From positions 248,001 through 312,000 of the forward strand of contig NZ_SMGR01000001.1 in the NCBI RefSeq assembly GCF_004346865.1: a stretch of DNA of 64,000 bases, written 5' to 3'. Position numbers and translations under genes: made by a program. This DNA is from Shimia isoporae. GTDB lineage: Bacteria; Pseudomonadota; Alphaproteobacteria; Rhodobacterales; Rhodobacteraceae. The notes below the pieces were generated by a model. The model did no database searches. It worked only from the letters and a program-made list of their open reading frames with translations, and had not been told where the DNA came from. Shown here piece after piece: positions 53,227 to 61,460 of this stretch; positions within the stretch are counted from its first letter, which is position 1, and each line of letters starts with the position of its first letter.

Positions 53227-54384
53227 TCAGGCCGCCGCAATCGCATTATTCGGCGCGGTTGTTACACTCCCGTTGGAAAAGACGACATTGCCCGCGCACA
53301 GGGTTTTCACCACTCGCAGGTGCGGATCAACCAAGGCCAGGTCTGCCCGCTTGCCCACAGCGATCTCACCCCGATCATTGAGCCCCAATGCCTCTGCAGG
53401 GTTGCTGGCAGCAAGGCACACCGCGCCGGGCAAGCCTTTTGGGTCGGTTTTTACCAAAGCGTGAATCGCCGGAAGAATGGCCGCAGGATGGTAATCCGCC
53501 GCCAGAATGTGCAGAAGGCTCGCCGCATGAGCGTCGCGCGCGGACAGGTTGCCGGAATAGCTTTGCCCGCGCATAGCATTGGGCGCGCCCATGGCCGTCA
53601 TCATGCCGCGGGCCACGGCCACCTCAGCAGCTTCCATTGTGACAGGGAATTCGCTGATCACGGCGCCAATGTCGGCCATGATATTTGCTTTCTCCTCGGT
53701 GTCGTCGTCATGGCTGGCCACGGCAACGCCGTAAGACTTACAGAGGCGCGACACCGTTTGAAGGTTCGCATAGATCTCCTCAGGCGACACCGCGCCATCG
53801 ATGCGGGCCTGAATTTGCGCGCGCGCCTCCTCTTCGGAGACTTTGCCGTCACGCACCCGGTAGGCAATGAGCTTTTCAAGGTTGCGATACTGGCCTTGGC
53901 CCGGGGTGTGATCCATCACAGAGACCAAATCCACCGAGCCGGACGCAAGCAGACTTTCCAGCGCTTCGATGGCCGCTGTAAAAGTGATGTCAAAACGCGC
54001 ATGAACGCGGTGATCGACCCGAAGACCCGCCTGCTGAGATTTCAGCGCCTGAATGATCTCGGTGGTGTGTTGATAGGAGCGACGGTCGCCGTCTTTCGCG
54101 GTGCGAGAGAAGGACACACCTGCATAGGCCGTGGTCACCCCGGCGGCTGCGAGACGCGCATCAAGGTGAGTGACCGCGACATGCATGGGAAAATCGACAC
54201 CGGGGCGCGGTTCCAGTTCATGCTTGATCATGTCGCCATGCATGTCCACGAAACCGGGATAAACCGTATGCGTCGCCGTGCCTGCGGTCTCGACAATCTC
54301 CGCGATCAGGCCGTTCTCAATCCGCAGGGCACCGCAGGGGATCACTCGGTCCCGCAGGACGAGGGAAACGTCAGAGAGCCACAT
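53227..54384 (-). CDS. phnM: alpha-D-ribose 1-methylphosphonate 5-triphosphate diphosphatase
   Basis: Removes pyrophosphate from the 5-triphosphate formed by PhnGHIL before C-P cleavage by PhnJ. The 385-aa amidohydrolase has VDMHGDMIKHELEPRPGVDF, VMDHTPGQGQYRN, VASHDDDTEEKA and LNDRGEIAVGKRADLALVD. AAGGAG lies 8 bases before the ATG at 54384, which settles the start. It overlaps phnL. Last gene of the phnF-M operon, 66 bases before the phnC operator region. Confidence 0.95.
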   Translation of the reverse strand: MWLSDVSLVLRDRVIPCGALRIENGLIAEIVETAGTATHTVYPGFVDMHGDMIKHELEPRPGVDFPMHVAVTHLDARLAAAGVTTAYAGVSFSRTAKDGDRRSYQHTTEIIQALKSQQAGLRVDHRVHARFDITFTAAIEALESLLASGSVDLVSVMDHTPGQGQYRNLEKLIAYRVRDGKVSEEEARAQIQARIDGAVSPEEIYANLQTVSRLCKSYGVAVASHDDDTEEKANIMADIGAVISEFPVTMEAAEVAVARGMMTAMGAPNAMRGQSYSGNLSARDAHAASLLHILAADYHPAAILPAIHALVKTDPKGLPGAVCLAASNPAEALGLNDRGEIAVGKRADLALVDPHLRVVKTLCAGNVVFSNGSVTTAPNNAIAAA

Positions 54385-55093
54385 CGGCACGCTCCTTTTC
54401 TTCGGAATAATACTCCGGCGTTAGGTCCACCACACGATCAATCAGATGGGCAACATCATCAGGATGGTGGAATACGCCAATCATCGCAGTCCCGCCCGCC
54501 TTGAGCTCTGAGAGCCGCGATACCAACGCTGCGCGCGCGCGGGCATCCAGCGACGCGGTGGGCTCATCCAGCAACAACAGTTTTTGCGGCAGGATCAGCG
54601 CGCGGGCGAGGTTGACCTTCTGCTGTTCACCGCCAGAGAACGTGGTTGGATAGGCGGCCCAAAGGTCGGGTTTCACGCCGAAGATGGCAAGCGCTTCACG
54701 CGCTTCCTTCAGGGCGTCTTCTTGCGGCACGCCGGCCATGCGCAAGGGTTCCGCTACAATGGCTTCCGCGCTCACCCGGGGGCGGGCAGTGAGAAATTGT
54801 GTCACAAACCCCATCTCTGTACGGCGTAAATGCGCAATGTCCACTTCCGCCGCGCGGGCAAGGTCAATTTCCCCGTGGCTGGATTGAAACCGGATCTGCC
54901 CGGCTTGGGGCAGATAAGAACGATACAGCGTGCGCAACAGCGTGGATTTTCCGGCGCCATTGGCCCCCTTGAGCAGCACAAATTCACCGGCATCAACGGA
55001 GAAGGAGATGTCGGAAAACGCACCAATCTGATTGCCCAGATGGTGCAGCGTGAAGGCCTTGGTCAGCCCTTGGATGTTCAAAACGGCGGTCAT
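54371..55093 (-). CDS. phnL: C-P lyase system ATP-binding protein PhnL
   Basis: A 240-aa ABC-type ATPase needed with PhnGHI to make ribose 1-methylphosphonate 5-triphosphate. Walker A is KGANGAGKST, signature FSGGEQQKVNLARAL, Walker B LLLLDEPTASLD. The switch histidine is in GVFHHPDD. It overlaps phnK by 4 bases and phnM by 14. Confidence 0.93.
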   Translation of the reverse strand: MTAVLNIQGLTKAFTLHHLGNQIGAFSDISFSVDAGEFVLLKGANGAGKSTLLRTLYRSYLPQAGQIRFQSSHGEIDLARAAEVDIAHLRRTEMGFVTQFLTARPRVSAEAIVAEPLRMAGVPQEDALKEAREALAIFGVKPDLWAAYPTTFSGGEQQKVNLARALILPQKLLLLDEPTASLDARARAALVSRLSELKAGGTAMIGVFHHPDDVAHLIDRVVDLTPEYYSEEKERADVAL

Positions 55094-55887
55094 AGCTTTG
55101 CGTGCACCAGTTGTTGCGTATAGGCGTGTTGCGGATCTTGGAAAATTTGGTCGGCCAGTCCGGTCTCCACCACTTCGCCGCGGCGCATGACCATGACCCG
55201 GTCGGCCAAGGTGCGGATGACACCAAGGTCATGGCTCACGACCACCATTGTGATCTGACGATCCTGTTGAAGGCGTTTGAGCGTGTCCAGGACCAGCGCC
55301 TGAACCGACACGTCAAGGCCAGTTGTCGGTTCGTCCAGTAGTAACAGAGCAGGCTCCAAAGCGATGGCTTTCGCCAGTTGCACCCGCTGTTGCATGCCAC
55401 CAGAAAGCTCAATGGGCGGCGCATCCAAACGGTCCAATGGAAATTCCGATGCATCAAGCGCGGTGGTGGCTTTTTCCCGCAGGATTGCAAAGCTGCGTTC
55501 GCCTGACACCAGCAAACGCTCCGCGACATTGCCAGACGACGAATGTTTCATAAGAAGACCGAGATGCGGGTTCTGATAGACGATCCCAATCTTCGTGGCA
55601 CAGAGCATGCGCCGCGCAAACCGATCCAGCTCAAAGAGATTGCCGGGCGTGTCAGGCAGATCGAGCGTGTAGGTGCCCGTGTCCGGGGTTTCCTCGAGGT
55701 TCATCATGCGGAGCAGCGTTGATTTGCCAGAGCCGCTCTCGCCAACAATCCCAAGAACTTCGCCGGGATAGGCGATGGCGGACACATTGCGCACCGCCTG
55801 AACATTGCCGTAGGTTTTGGAGACGTTTTCCACAGACAACAGCGGCTTTGTCGTGACAATCCTTGGGGCGTCCAGTGTCAGGGTCAT
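55090..55887 (-). CDS. phnK: C-P lyase system ATP-binding protein PhnK
   Basis: A 265-aa ABC-type ATPase that binds to the PhnGHIJ core complex through PhnJ. It has Walker A GESGSGKST, signature LSGGMQQRVQLAKAI and Walker B LLLLDEPTTGLD. The ATG at 55887 (MTLTLDAPRIV) overlaps the phnJ stop as ATGA; the frame extends further upstream but into phnJ. The first 18 residues are longer than in E. coli PhnK. Confidence 0.93.
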   Translation of the reverse strand: MTLTLDAPRIVTTKPLLSVENVSKTYGNVQAVRNVSAIAYPGEVLGIVGESGSGKSTLLRMMNLEETPDTGTYTLDLPDTPGNLFELDRFARRMLCATKIGIVYQNPHLGLLMKHSSSGNVAERLLVSGERSFAILREKATTALDASEFPLDRLDAPPIELSGGMQQRVQLAKAIALEPALLLLDEPTTGLDVSVQALVLDTLKRLQQDRQITMVVVSHDLGVIRTLADRVMVMRRGEVVETGLADQIFQDPQHAYTQQLVHAKL

Positions 55888-56798
55888 TGCGGCATCTCCC
55901 CGTTTTTGTACCAAGTTTCGCCGAGCTGCACCGTATCTCCGTCCCGCTGGCGGATGGTTTTTACACCCCATTCACTGTCAGAAACCTCATAGGTTGAAGT
56001 GCCGTCATCCTGCGGTATTTCGTTCATGAAGAAGCCCTGCGCGCCGGAGCGGTTGCATGTAAGAGCCGCGTGATCCTCTACTTTGTAGGGCACATCAGAG
56101 AACACCAATGGTTCCACGCGTGTAAAAGGTGGCACTGCAAAAATGCGTTTCTCGCGGCCCGCAGACAGAATGGTCAGATGCTTGGCCATATTGAGCTTGG
56201 GCACATCCCAACGCGGAATGGGCGACGGTGTCATCACGTGCCGTCCGTGCACGAGAGACGGATAGCTCGCCCCCTGCATGACACGACCGGACCGCACGAT
56301 CTGTTCGTATAGTTGCAGCCACATACGTCCATAATCCGCGTCCGCGTGCATCTGACGCGCAATCGACATGTTTGGCTGTACCGGGCGCAAAGGTTCCGGG
56401 TTGGGCACCTGCAGCACCAACACCTGATCCTCGCGCATGATTTCTTCGGGAATGCGGTGACGTGATTGGATCAGGTCGGCTTCCAACGTGTCCATCGTTA
56501 TTGGAGTGCCCGCAACGCGATTGATGAAGCGACGGATCGAGGCGGCGTTCACGCTGTCATCTGCCCCTTGGTCGATCACCTTCACGGTCGTGTCAGGGTT
56601 CACCAGAGTGAGCGACACCTGCAATCCACCTGTGCCCCAGCCACGTGCCATCGGCACTTCGCGGCTGGCATAGGGCATTTGACACCCCGGTACCGCGATG
56701 GCTTTCACCATCTTGCGGCGTAATTCGCGTTTTGCAGATCCGTCCAGAAAGCCATAGCTCATGGCCTCCCAGGGTTTTGTGAGATCAGAGAGGCTCAT
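55884..56798 (-). CDS. phnJ: C-P lyase subunit PhnJ lacking most conserved cysteines
   Basis: By family this is the radical-SAM subunit that cleaves the C-P bond of ribose 1-alkylphosphonate 5-phosphate. The 304-aa protein follows E. coli PhnJ over its length (AVPGCQMPYASREVPMARGW near residue 36, KVIDQGADDSVNAASIRRF, AGREKRIFAVPPFTRVEPL). E. coli PhnJ uses C241, C244 and C266 for the 4Fe-4S cluster and C272 as the radical thiol. Here only C248 remains in that region (ALTCNRSG); the later pair reads YEVSDSEWG, with V272 and G278 in place of cysteines. The whole protein has two cysteines (C39, C248). The frame is intact and the overlaps with phnI and phnK are normal, so it is a selected variant and not a decayed gene. 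Confidence 0.9.
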   Translation of the reverse strand: MSLSDLTKPWEAMSYGFLDGSAKRELRRKMVKAIAVPGCQMPYASREVPMARGWGTGGLQVSLTLVNPDTTVKVIDQGADDSVNAASIRRFINRVAGTPITMDTLEADLIQSRHRIPEEIMREDQVLVLQVPNPEPLRPVQPNMSIARQMHADADYGRMWLQLYEQIVRSGRVMQGASYPSLVHGRHVMTPSPIPRWDVPKLNMAKHLTILSAGREKRIFAVPPFTRVEPLVFSDVPYKVEDHAALTCNRSGAQGFFMNEIPQDDGTSTYEVSDSEWGVKTIRQRDGDTVQLGETWYKNGEMPQ

Positions 56799-57859
56799 TC
56801 CGCTGGCTCGCTTGTTTTGGTGGTGGCGGCCTTTTTGGCCTTGGCGTCGCGCATGGCGTCCAAAGACGACTGGAAGGTCACGTAGTGCGGCAGCTTGAAG
56901 TGGATGCAGAACCCGGAACTCTCAACGCCCTCCGTGTGATAGAGGAAGAACTCCTCTTCGGTGGCAGAGCCTTTTTCAGCACCTTCGCTGTTAAGATCCA
57001 AGGTGGCGGCAGAGATGCATTTGACCTCGTTCCAGCCCAGCGTAGCAGCGAAGCCAAGGTCAAGCTTGTCGCCCTTTTTGTCGACCACCTCCGCCTGGCT
57101 GACTTTCACCCGGCCCGCCGAAAACGCGCGCCCATCGGGATGTTTCACCACAACGTCCGCCTCTGCGAGACGCAATTCATTGACGGTGGGGTGGGCTTGG
57201 CCGTAGCCGCGCATGGCGGCATAGCCAAGCGCCAGCGCGCCTCCGGTCTCGGCGCGCGCCAGCGACTGCAACGTATGGGCCCGCTTGGCTGGGAACAGGA
57301 GCGGCTCCCGAGTCAAATCGGGAATGTCATTGCCACTGGTCTGGTCCGCCGCAGGCAAGTCTACCAATTCGTTGTCGGCCTGCCACGCGCTGACCGATGG
57401 CTGGTGCGCCGGGGCTGGGTTTTCCGCAGGTTCCACGGGATCCGGGAAATAGTCGGCGCCACGCAGGACGTCCGTTGCGAGAATGCGATGGGCGTAGTCC
57501 AATGTTGGACCAAGCACCTGCCCGCCCGGGATGTCTTTGAACGCGGCGGAAATGCGACGATGGGTGAACAGTTCAGTTTGTTCAATGGGTTCCGCCACGG
57601 TCAAACGGGGCTGTGAGGTGCGCCAGGCACGCAGCAGCAGAACCGCCTCATAAAGCTCGCCACCTGTCTGGGCGATCGCCAATGCGGCGAGATCCTCATC
57701 GTAAAGCGATGCTTCGCCCATGACCCGGTCAATTAGGTAGGGCATGCTTTCTTTGACAGTCTCCACGCGAGACTGATCAAACGCGCCGATCTCTTCGCGA
57801 AACAGCCTCTCTGATTGTTCAATCGCACTTTCGCCGCCACGGGTCGCCACATAGGCCAT
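56795..57859 (-). CDS. phnI: C-P lyase core subunit PhnI
   Basis: A 354-aa core subunit, the same length as the E. coli protein, carrying nucleosidase activity that joins phosphonate to the ribose of ATP together with PhnG, H and L. Typical stretches are MAYVATRGGESAIEQSERL, ESMPYLIDRVMGEASLYD, and ETGGALALGYAAMRGYGQAHPTV (split here for length). Late, EFFLYHTEGVESSGFCIHFKLPHYVTFQ contains the conserved histidines. It overlaps phnJ by 4 bases. Confidence 0.94.
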   Translation of the reverse strand: MAYVATRGGESAIEQSERLFREEIGAFDQSRVETVKESMPYLIDRVMGEASLYDEDLAALAIAQTGGELYEAVLLLRAWRTSQPRLTVAEPIEQTELFTHRRISAAFKDIPGGQVLGPTLDYAHRILATDVLRGADYFPDPVEPAENPAPAHQPSVSAWQADNELVDLPAADQTSGNDIPDLTREPLLFPAKRAHTLQSLARAETGGALALGYAAMRGYGQAHPTVNELRLAEADVVVKHPDGRAFSAGRVKVSQAEVVDKKGDKLDLGFAATLGWNEVKCISAATLDLNSEGAEKGSATEEEFFLYHTEGVESSGFCIHFKLPHYVTFQSSLDAMRDAKAKKAATTKTSEPAE

Positions 57860-58398
57860 CAGAGCACCTCCACATCTGTCGATCGGGGAATGGCCATCAA
57901 TTGGTCGCCATCCACCAAAAGCAATTCAAAGCCCGTAGGGTAGCGCATCACTTGTTTGCGCATCTCCCAAAACCCCTCCGGCAAGCCACCGATTGAAACA
58001 TCGCAGGAGCCGTCCACACCAGGGCCGCGCAAACGCAGGTTTGTGCTCTCCCCAAGGGTTGCTTGTGCGATCAGGGTTGCGCCATCGTCCGGGTAGAGGT
58101 CGCTGCCGATCGGGAGTTCCTTCAGGATGGACACATCCTTAAGCGTGCCTGCAAACACATGGTCTGCGTTGTCCAGCATCGCGATCTCAGCGCCCGTTTT
58201 TAGGATCTGCGGCATCAACAATGGATCAGCGCAGAAGACTCGACACTCACGGTCGATCAACGCGTTGATCAACGATGGTTCCCCGGGACGGGGCAGCGCC
58301 TTGATGTGTCCTGGTCGGCTCAGCGCCCACATGAGCGCCTCAAAGCTGGCATTGCCGCGCGCCTCGTCGGCGGACCGAATTGGGACAGTCACACTCAT
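57859..58398 (-). CDS. phnH: C-P lyase core subunit PhnH
   Basis: A 179-aa core subunit with a PLP-transferase-like fold that binds PhnJ in the core complex. Visible stretches: ANASFEALMWALSRPGHI-like NASFEALMWALSRPGH near residue 17, and RLRGPGVDGSCDVSIGGLP late. The ATG at 58398 overlaps the phnG stop and has GGAG 9 bases upstream; a TTG one codon earlier is less likely. It abuts phnI. Confidence 0.93.
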   Translation of the reverse strand: MSVTVPIRSADEARGNASFEALMWALSRPGHIKALPRPGEPSLINALIDRECRVFCADPLLMPQILKTGAEIAMLDNADHVFAGTLKDVSILKELPIGSDLYPDDGATLIAQATLGESTNLRLRGPGVDGSCDVSIGGLPEGFWEMRKQVMRYPTGFELLLVDGDQLMAIPRSTDVEVL

Positions 58399-58817
58399 CA
58401 AAATGTCTCCATGTTCACGCGCGTGGCTTCCACCCGACGCAGCGTTGCATCATCCTGCGCGCTCTGAGTGTGACGCGCCGCTTCGCAAAATTTGGTACAG
58501 ATGTCTGCTTGGATGCCGCGTTTTATCGCCAGATCGATCAGTGCCATGGCCATGCTGGCCTCAAGATCATGCCCGCGGCGCAGGCCATACCCCTCTTGCG
58601 CGTCAGCGCGGATATGCGCTTCGCTGACCAAGACTTCCCCCAAATGAAACACGGTGCCTTGCGCTGTGTCTCGCATGGGCAGCATCACAAGTCCGGTGCG
58701 GCTGTGTAGGACTTCGATGTCCCCCAAATCCCCTATCAACGTCTCGGCGAACTGCTTTAGCTTTGTCGGATCGGCTTTTGCCAAGGCATCTAAATGGGGA
58801 TCTGTGTCAGCCATCAT
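58398..58817 (-). CDS. phnG: C-P lyase core subunit PhnG
   Basis: A 139-aa core subunit: LHSRTGLVMLPMRDTAQGTVFHLGEVLVSEA and GYGLRRGHDLEASMAMALIDLA are the conserved parts (quoted in pieces, residues about 36-65 and 76-96). The family's two C-terminal helices follow. Two tandem ATGs (58817 and 58814) are possible starts after CAGGA. The gene overlaps phnF by 11 bases. Confidence 0.92.
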   Translation of the reverse strand: MMADTDPHLDALAKADPTKLKQFAETLIGDLGDIEVLHSRTGLVMLPMRDTAQGTVFHLGEVLVSEAHIRADAQEGYGLRRGHDLEASMAMALIDLAIKRGIQADICTKFCEAARHTQSAQDDATLRRVEATRVNMETF

Positions 58818-59526
58818 CTTGTCCTGATATTGTGAATTTTACGCGCCCTGACGCCCAGATAACCTTGCTATGAGATATCGGTATGCCGTCAGTGTCCGTG
58901 TCGACTTTGCGCACCACGATCACCGGCAGATCTGGGTGTTGCTTGAGCGTTTTGGCTTCTTCGGGTTTTGCCGGGCGCGCATACATCTCGGTGTCACGTC
59001 GCAAGTAGTCTTCAATGCCATAGGACTTGTATGTTTCTGTGGCTGACCCGATTTCTTCGCGGCGCTCTGCAAAGTCCGGAAAGCGATCCGCTGGATACCA
59101 AGATGTGCCAAAGGCAATTGGCTTTCCGTTAGCCAAAGTGATCCGGTGGCTTTCCACCACGTCTGTGCCGTTGGCAACTTCGAGCGCATTCGCAACACCG
59201 TGGGCCGCTTTCACGACACCAGAACCAAGGGTTTCGCCGCTAACCTCGCAGCCCTGCGGCAAAAGGTTTGTGCGCAACCGTGTGCGCTTACCAATGGAAT
59301 AGGTCAGCAGAGGCGCTTCTTCCACAAAAGTGCCGCGTCCCTGTTCAATGCTAACCTTGCCGGACTTGGCCAATGCCTCCACAGCCCGACGCACAGAGTG
59401 CCGCCCCGCTTTGAAGCGTTCCGCAAGCTCCGGCTCTGTCGGGAGCTTGTCTCCGGGTCGCAATGTGCGATTGGAGATTTCAGTGGCAAGGGTATCTCGG
59501 ATCATAGTCCAGCTGGTGCGTGTCAT
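58807..59526 (-). CDS. phnF: GntR-family regulator of phosphonate genes
   Basis: A 239-aa HutC/FarR-type GntR regulator: an N-terminal winged HTH (TEISNRTLRPGDKLPTEPEL, RHSVRRAVEALAKSGKVSIEQGRGTFV) and a C-terminal UTRA effector domain with SHRITLANGKPIAFGTSWYP. It is the first gene of the C-P lyase operon and very likely represses it when phosphonate or a phosphate-related ligand is absent. The ATG at 59526 is used; a TTG two codons upstream is the only alternative. The operator 59534-59549 sits 7 bases before its start. Confidence 0.93.
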   Translation of the reverse strand: MTRTSWTMIRDTLATEISNRTLRPGDKLPTEPELAERFKAGRHSVRRAVEALAKSGKVSIEQGRGTFVEEAPLLTYSIGKRTRLRTNLLPQGCEVSGETLGSGVVKAAHGVANALEVANGTDVVESHRITLANGKPIAFGTSWYPADRFPDFAERREEIGSATETYKSYGIEDYLRRDTEMYARPAKPEEAKTLKQHPDLPVIVVRKVDTDTDGIPISHSKVIWASGRVKFTISGQDDG

Positions 59527-59533
59527 ATGCAAA

Positions 59534-59549
59534 ATTCATTCGGATGATT
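59534..59549. promoter_or_regulatory. PhnF-type operator in front of phnF
   Basis: ATTCATTCGGATGATT with core TCATTCGGATGA at 59536-59547, a near-perfect palindrome and one base different from the sites at 43701 and 53148. It would let PhnF control its own operon. Confidence 0.75.
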
Positions 59550-60137
59550 GTGGATTACAGGTCTCAAATGACAGCGCTGTGACAGAGACGAATGCAAGCT
59601 GAATTTTTAGGCTGGCTTCAAAAGGTAGGGACCTATCGGAAACCGAAACCGCGTGTGTGTGCTTGTTTTCTTTAACGCTTGGACTGTTAACGGAGCTTGA
59701 AACAGTCTCCGAGGCGGCAATTCCAGGAGTGGCGGAACAGCTTGAAGAGGTGCTGCCAAAGCTAAGAAGGGTGGAACAGGAAAAGCACGACCGCGAGGCA
59801 AAAGGAGACAGAGTTGACAAGCAGAGGTTCAAGTGATGTTCGGAGACCCAGGCTTTCTCGACGCGTCCAATAGCGACAGGGCGGAAACCTGTGTGTCGCA
59901 GGTATTCAACCTGCCGTATTCAGCGCTTGTTCGCCCGGAGTTCTCTACTTCAAAGTGCTAGCGGATGTCGGCCTCGCAGCGAATGGCGGCTATGACGGAC
60001 CGCGCCGCAGCATCTTGACCCAAAAGCCAACGGCGGCTCTGGGCCGATCTCGAAGTTTTGCAGATTTGGGCGGGAACCGGACTTTCGCTCCGCCTGCCAA
60101 GGCACCGTGTCAAAACATGAAAGCGGCCGTTCAGGGC
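59550..60137. other. degenerate interval with two small overlapping frames and a repeat
   Basis: No recognised gene. A 59-codon frame (GTG 59657 to TGA 59836) with a helical, charged C-terminus (VAEQLEEVLPKLRRVEQEK) overlaps a 41-codon frame (ATG 59836 to TAG 59961). Neither has a family. A dispersed repeat copy occupies 60008-60093. The interval looks like the scar of past insertions between the phn cluster and the accessory region. Confidence 0.4.
60008..60093. repeat. dispersed intergenic repeat, copy 3
   Basis: GCAGCAT...GGCGGCTCTGGGCCG followed by TTTGGGCGGGAACCGGACTT and TCGCTCCGC, alike in order and sequence to the block at 43480-43597 and to the shorter copies near 36000. Confidence 0.55.
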
Positions 60138-60656
60138 TTAGGTTCTACGCCAAGCCATGCAGCACCAACCACCAAGGTCAGCAATGCGTAGGAAGCATAC
60201 TTTGCAAAGTTGCGCGAAGGGCCCTTTGCGGTCGTTCACTACAACGACGGGCGCTGCGACGCAGTTTCCCAAAGCAGACATTCGTGCGTCCTGTGGTATT
60301 TCTGTATGCCGAATGACTTCAAAGCGAACGAAGCATACGTTGACCTTAGCCCATTTTTCACGGCGCATTCTAAGTGATGTTGCCAGCTTCGGTAACCCTT
60401 CATGTTTCACGACGATGGACTTCTGGGCTTGCCCGCAAACCTCATAGAGGTTGGCGATCTGTCCCGAGACCTTTCCATCGCTGGCGTACTTGCAGTGTAT
60501 TAAGGTCAGGCGGATTTCGACTTCGCTCACCTCCTTTAGGCCAACAAGGTCTGCAGCTTCACCAGCGCCGTCATTGTTGAAAACCACGTCGTGTTCGGCT
60601 TCCAACAGCTCAAAGCTACGAAATTGCACCGTATCTTGCTTGTTGCTTTTCCCCAT
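60138..60656 (-). pseudogene. C-terminal remnant of a helicase-like protein
   Basis: A 172-codon frame. Residues about 20-90 (VVFNNDGAGEAADLVGLKEV, IRLTLIHCKYASDGKVSGQI, LYEVCGQAQKS) resemble the C-terminal nuclease-like part of large DEAD/DEAH helicase proteins found in islands. The helicase part is missing and the last 60 residues do not look like a fold, so it is most likely a truncated remnant. A short free-standing protein cannot be excluded. Confidence 0.5.
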
Positions 60657-60742
60657 ATGCCCGCAACAATAGCAGTGCTATGGAGGGAAGGCTGTTCATC
60701 CCGTTAAGTCAAGTTCAGGATTAAAATACCCACGCGCAAGGA

Positions 60743-61459
60743 TTAGATTGACGCTGGGCCGTAAACGACGAGCTCCGACGAATGTACTTTGATTTGTGGT
60801 TGATGGTTTGCATTTGACACGTAAAGCGCTCCAAAAAAGCCACGCGGACCGTCTAAATCCCAATATTGGGTTAGGTGCGGCTGCCAATTTGATGTGTCCA
60901 CATCCGTTATTGGGTAGATGAGGCCCGTTCCGATCGCTTTGAAATAAGCTTCCTTGCGGGTCCAGAAGCGCATGAATATATCCAAACGATTCGCTAGTGT
61001 AGCGTTTTCAAGCACATCTTTTTCCCCCTCTGAAAGAACAAGGTTAACCAAGTTTAGGCGTCTTGGATCCGCCCACTCCAAGTCAATGCCGATATCTCCT
61101 ATCTGAGAAAATGCAAGCACGCCCAGGTTTCTACAATGAGAATAGCTTATCGAGAGGTTCGGTCGTCCCTCAATACAAGGCCGGCCTTTCGGTTCATAAG
61201 AAATGGTGACGTGCTTTGCGCTTGTTCCAAGCATTTCTGCGAGCACCATACGTATCAGAACACGCATCCGACAATACCGCAATCGTTCGATATCTTGAGT
61301 AAATTGCGTCATTCGAGCGCGCTCTTTGTCCGATAACCAATGCGCAGAAAAGCCTTTGTACAGCCTTTGGGTAGCGTCCAAGTCAAATAGCCATAAATGT
61401 ACCGTTGAAGCATTTGTAGCATCGGAGAATTTTGATGTTGTTCCACCCATGGCCGTCAC
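60743..61459 (-). CDS. 4'-phosphopantetheinyl transferase (Sfp type)
   Basis: A 238-aa enzyme that moves phosphopantetheine from CoA to a serine of carrier proteins. The Sfp-family motifs are present: GRP in EPKGRPCIEGRPNLSISYSH, Mg-binding GDIGIDLEWADP, and FWTRKEAYFKAIGTGL. It starts 1 base after the LytTR gene stop, so the two are probably co-transcribed. The likely client is the carrier protein encoded divergently at 62639. Confidence 0.9.
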   Translation of the reverse strand: MTAMGGTTSKFSDATNASTVHLWLFDLDATQRLYKGFSAHWLSDKERARMTQFTQDIERLRYCRMRVLIRMVLAEMLGTSAKHVTISYEPKGRPCIEGRPNLSISYSHCRNLGVLAFSQIGDIGIDLEWADPRRLNLVNLVLSEGEKDVLENATLANRLDIFMRFWTRKEAYFKAIGTGLIYPITDVDTSNWQPHLTQYWDLDGPRGFFGALYVSNANHQPQIKVHSSELVVYGPASI

Positions 61460-61460
61460 G

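Noticed and set aside
59536..59832. 98-codon minus-strand frame upstream of phnF
   Set aside because: Serine/cysteine-rich shadow composition, and it runs through the PhnF-type operator.
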